Assembly: GCA_947167415.1 (NCBI GenBank)
Contig: CAMVHY010000092.1
Coordinates: forward strand, 1 to 6,161
Reading direction: 5' to 3'
Source: an uncultured Clostridia bacterium
Lineage (GTDB): Bacteria > Bacillota > Clostridia > Lachnospirales > CAMVHY01
Length of the DNA stretch: 6,161 nucleotides
A program made the position numbers and the translations under genes. Below, piece by piece: positions 6,105 through 6,161 of this stretch. Each line of letters begins with the position of its first letter. Positions within the stretch are counted from its first letter, which is position 1. Under the pieces are notes generated by a model, which made no database searches, was not told the DNA's origin, and was given only the letters and a program-made list of their open reading frames with translations.

Positions 6105-6161
6105 ATAGTGTCTACATGAAAAAAATTTAAAAGAACTACAAATACATAAAGATACAACGAA

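Noticed and set aside
6105..6161. ATG AAA AAA ATT TAA after murB as the start of another gene
   Set aside because: It stops after four codons, and the remaining bases have no open frame long enough to judge.

Overview
The window is AT-rich, uses the standard genetic code (tryptophan is always TGG), and has Firmicutes-type Shine-Dalgarno sites with several TTG/GTG starts. It looks like a low-GC Firmicute, probably clostridial. It holds part of a Gram-positive conjugative type IV secretion (T4SS) cluster of the Tn1549/CTn type, lying divergent from a housekeeping cell-wall gene, murB. No integrase, relaxase, attachment site, tRNA, rRNA or CRISPR array is visible.

Layout: a leftward (minus-strand) set of five genes fills about 1-4974. 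In transcription order it holds (1) a VirD4/TraG-type coupling ATPase (3079-4974); (2) an 86-aa Maff2-type two-helix membrane protein (2719-2979); (3) a 318-aa protein with a signal peptide, a charged outer domain and two Maff2-like modules (1665-2621); (4) a 179-aa protein with two more modules (1101-1634 or 1640); and (5) a VirB6/TrbL-type polytopic channel protein that starts at 1054 and runs off the left edge. The order coupling protein, Maff2, VirB6-like is the usual one in these elements; PrgI-like and VirB4-like genes would be expected next, to the left. A consensus -35 promoter (5022-5050) drives the set. The gaps on both sides of the Maff2 gene carry inverted repeats: an imperfect hairpin followed by a U-rich run before it, and a 17-bp hairpin directly after it.

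Rightward, murB (5217-6104) encodes UDP-N-acetylenolpyruvoylglucosamine reductase. The 200-bp divergent gap 5017-5216 holds the T4SS promoter and otherwise only AT-rich sequence. The 57 bases after murB (6105-6161) show nothing supportable.

The most unusual part is the Maff2 expansion. The 53-residue two-helix module occurs five times without gaps in three adjacent genes (1 + 2 + 2), with the same W, G, A, GP and WQI..GG positions largely kept. If Maff2 is the pilin-like (VirB2-like) subunit, which is an inference, this element encodes a free pilin plus two covalent tandem-pilin proteins, one with a large outer domain. They could form a specialised base, tip or adhesin of the conjugation channel.
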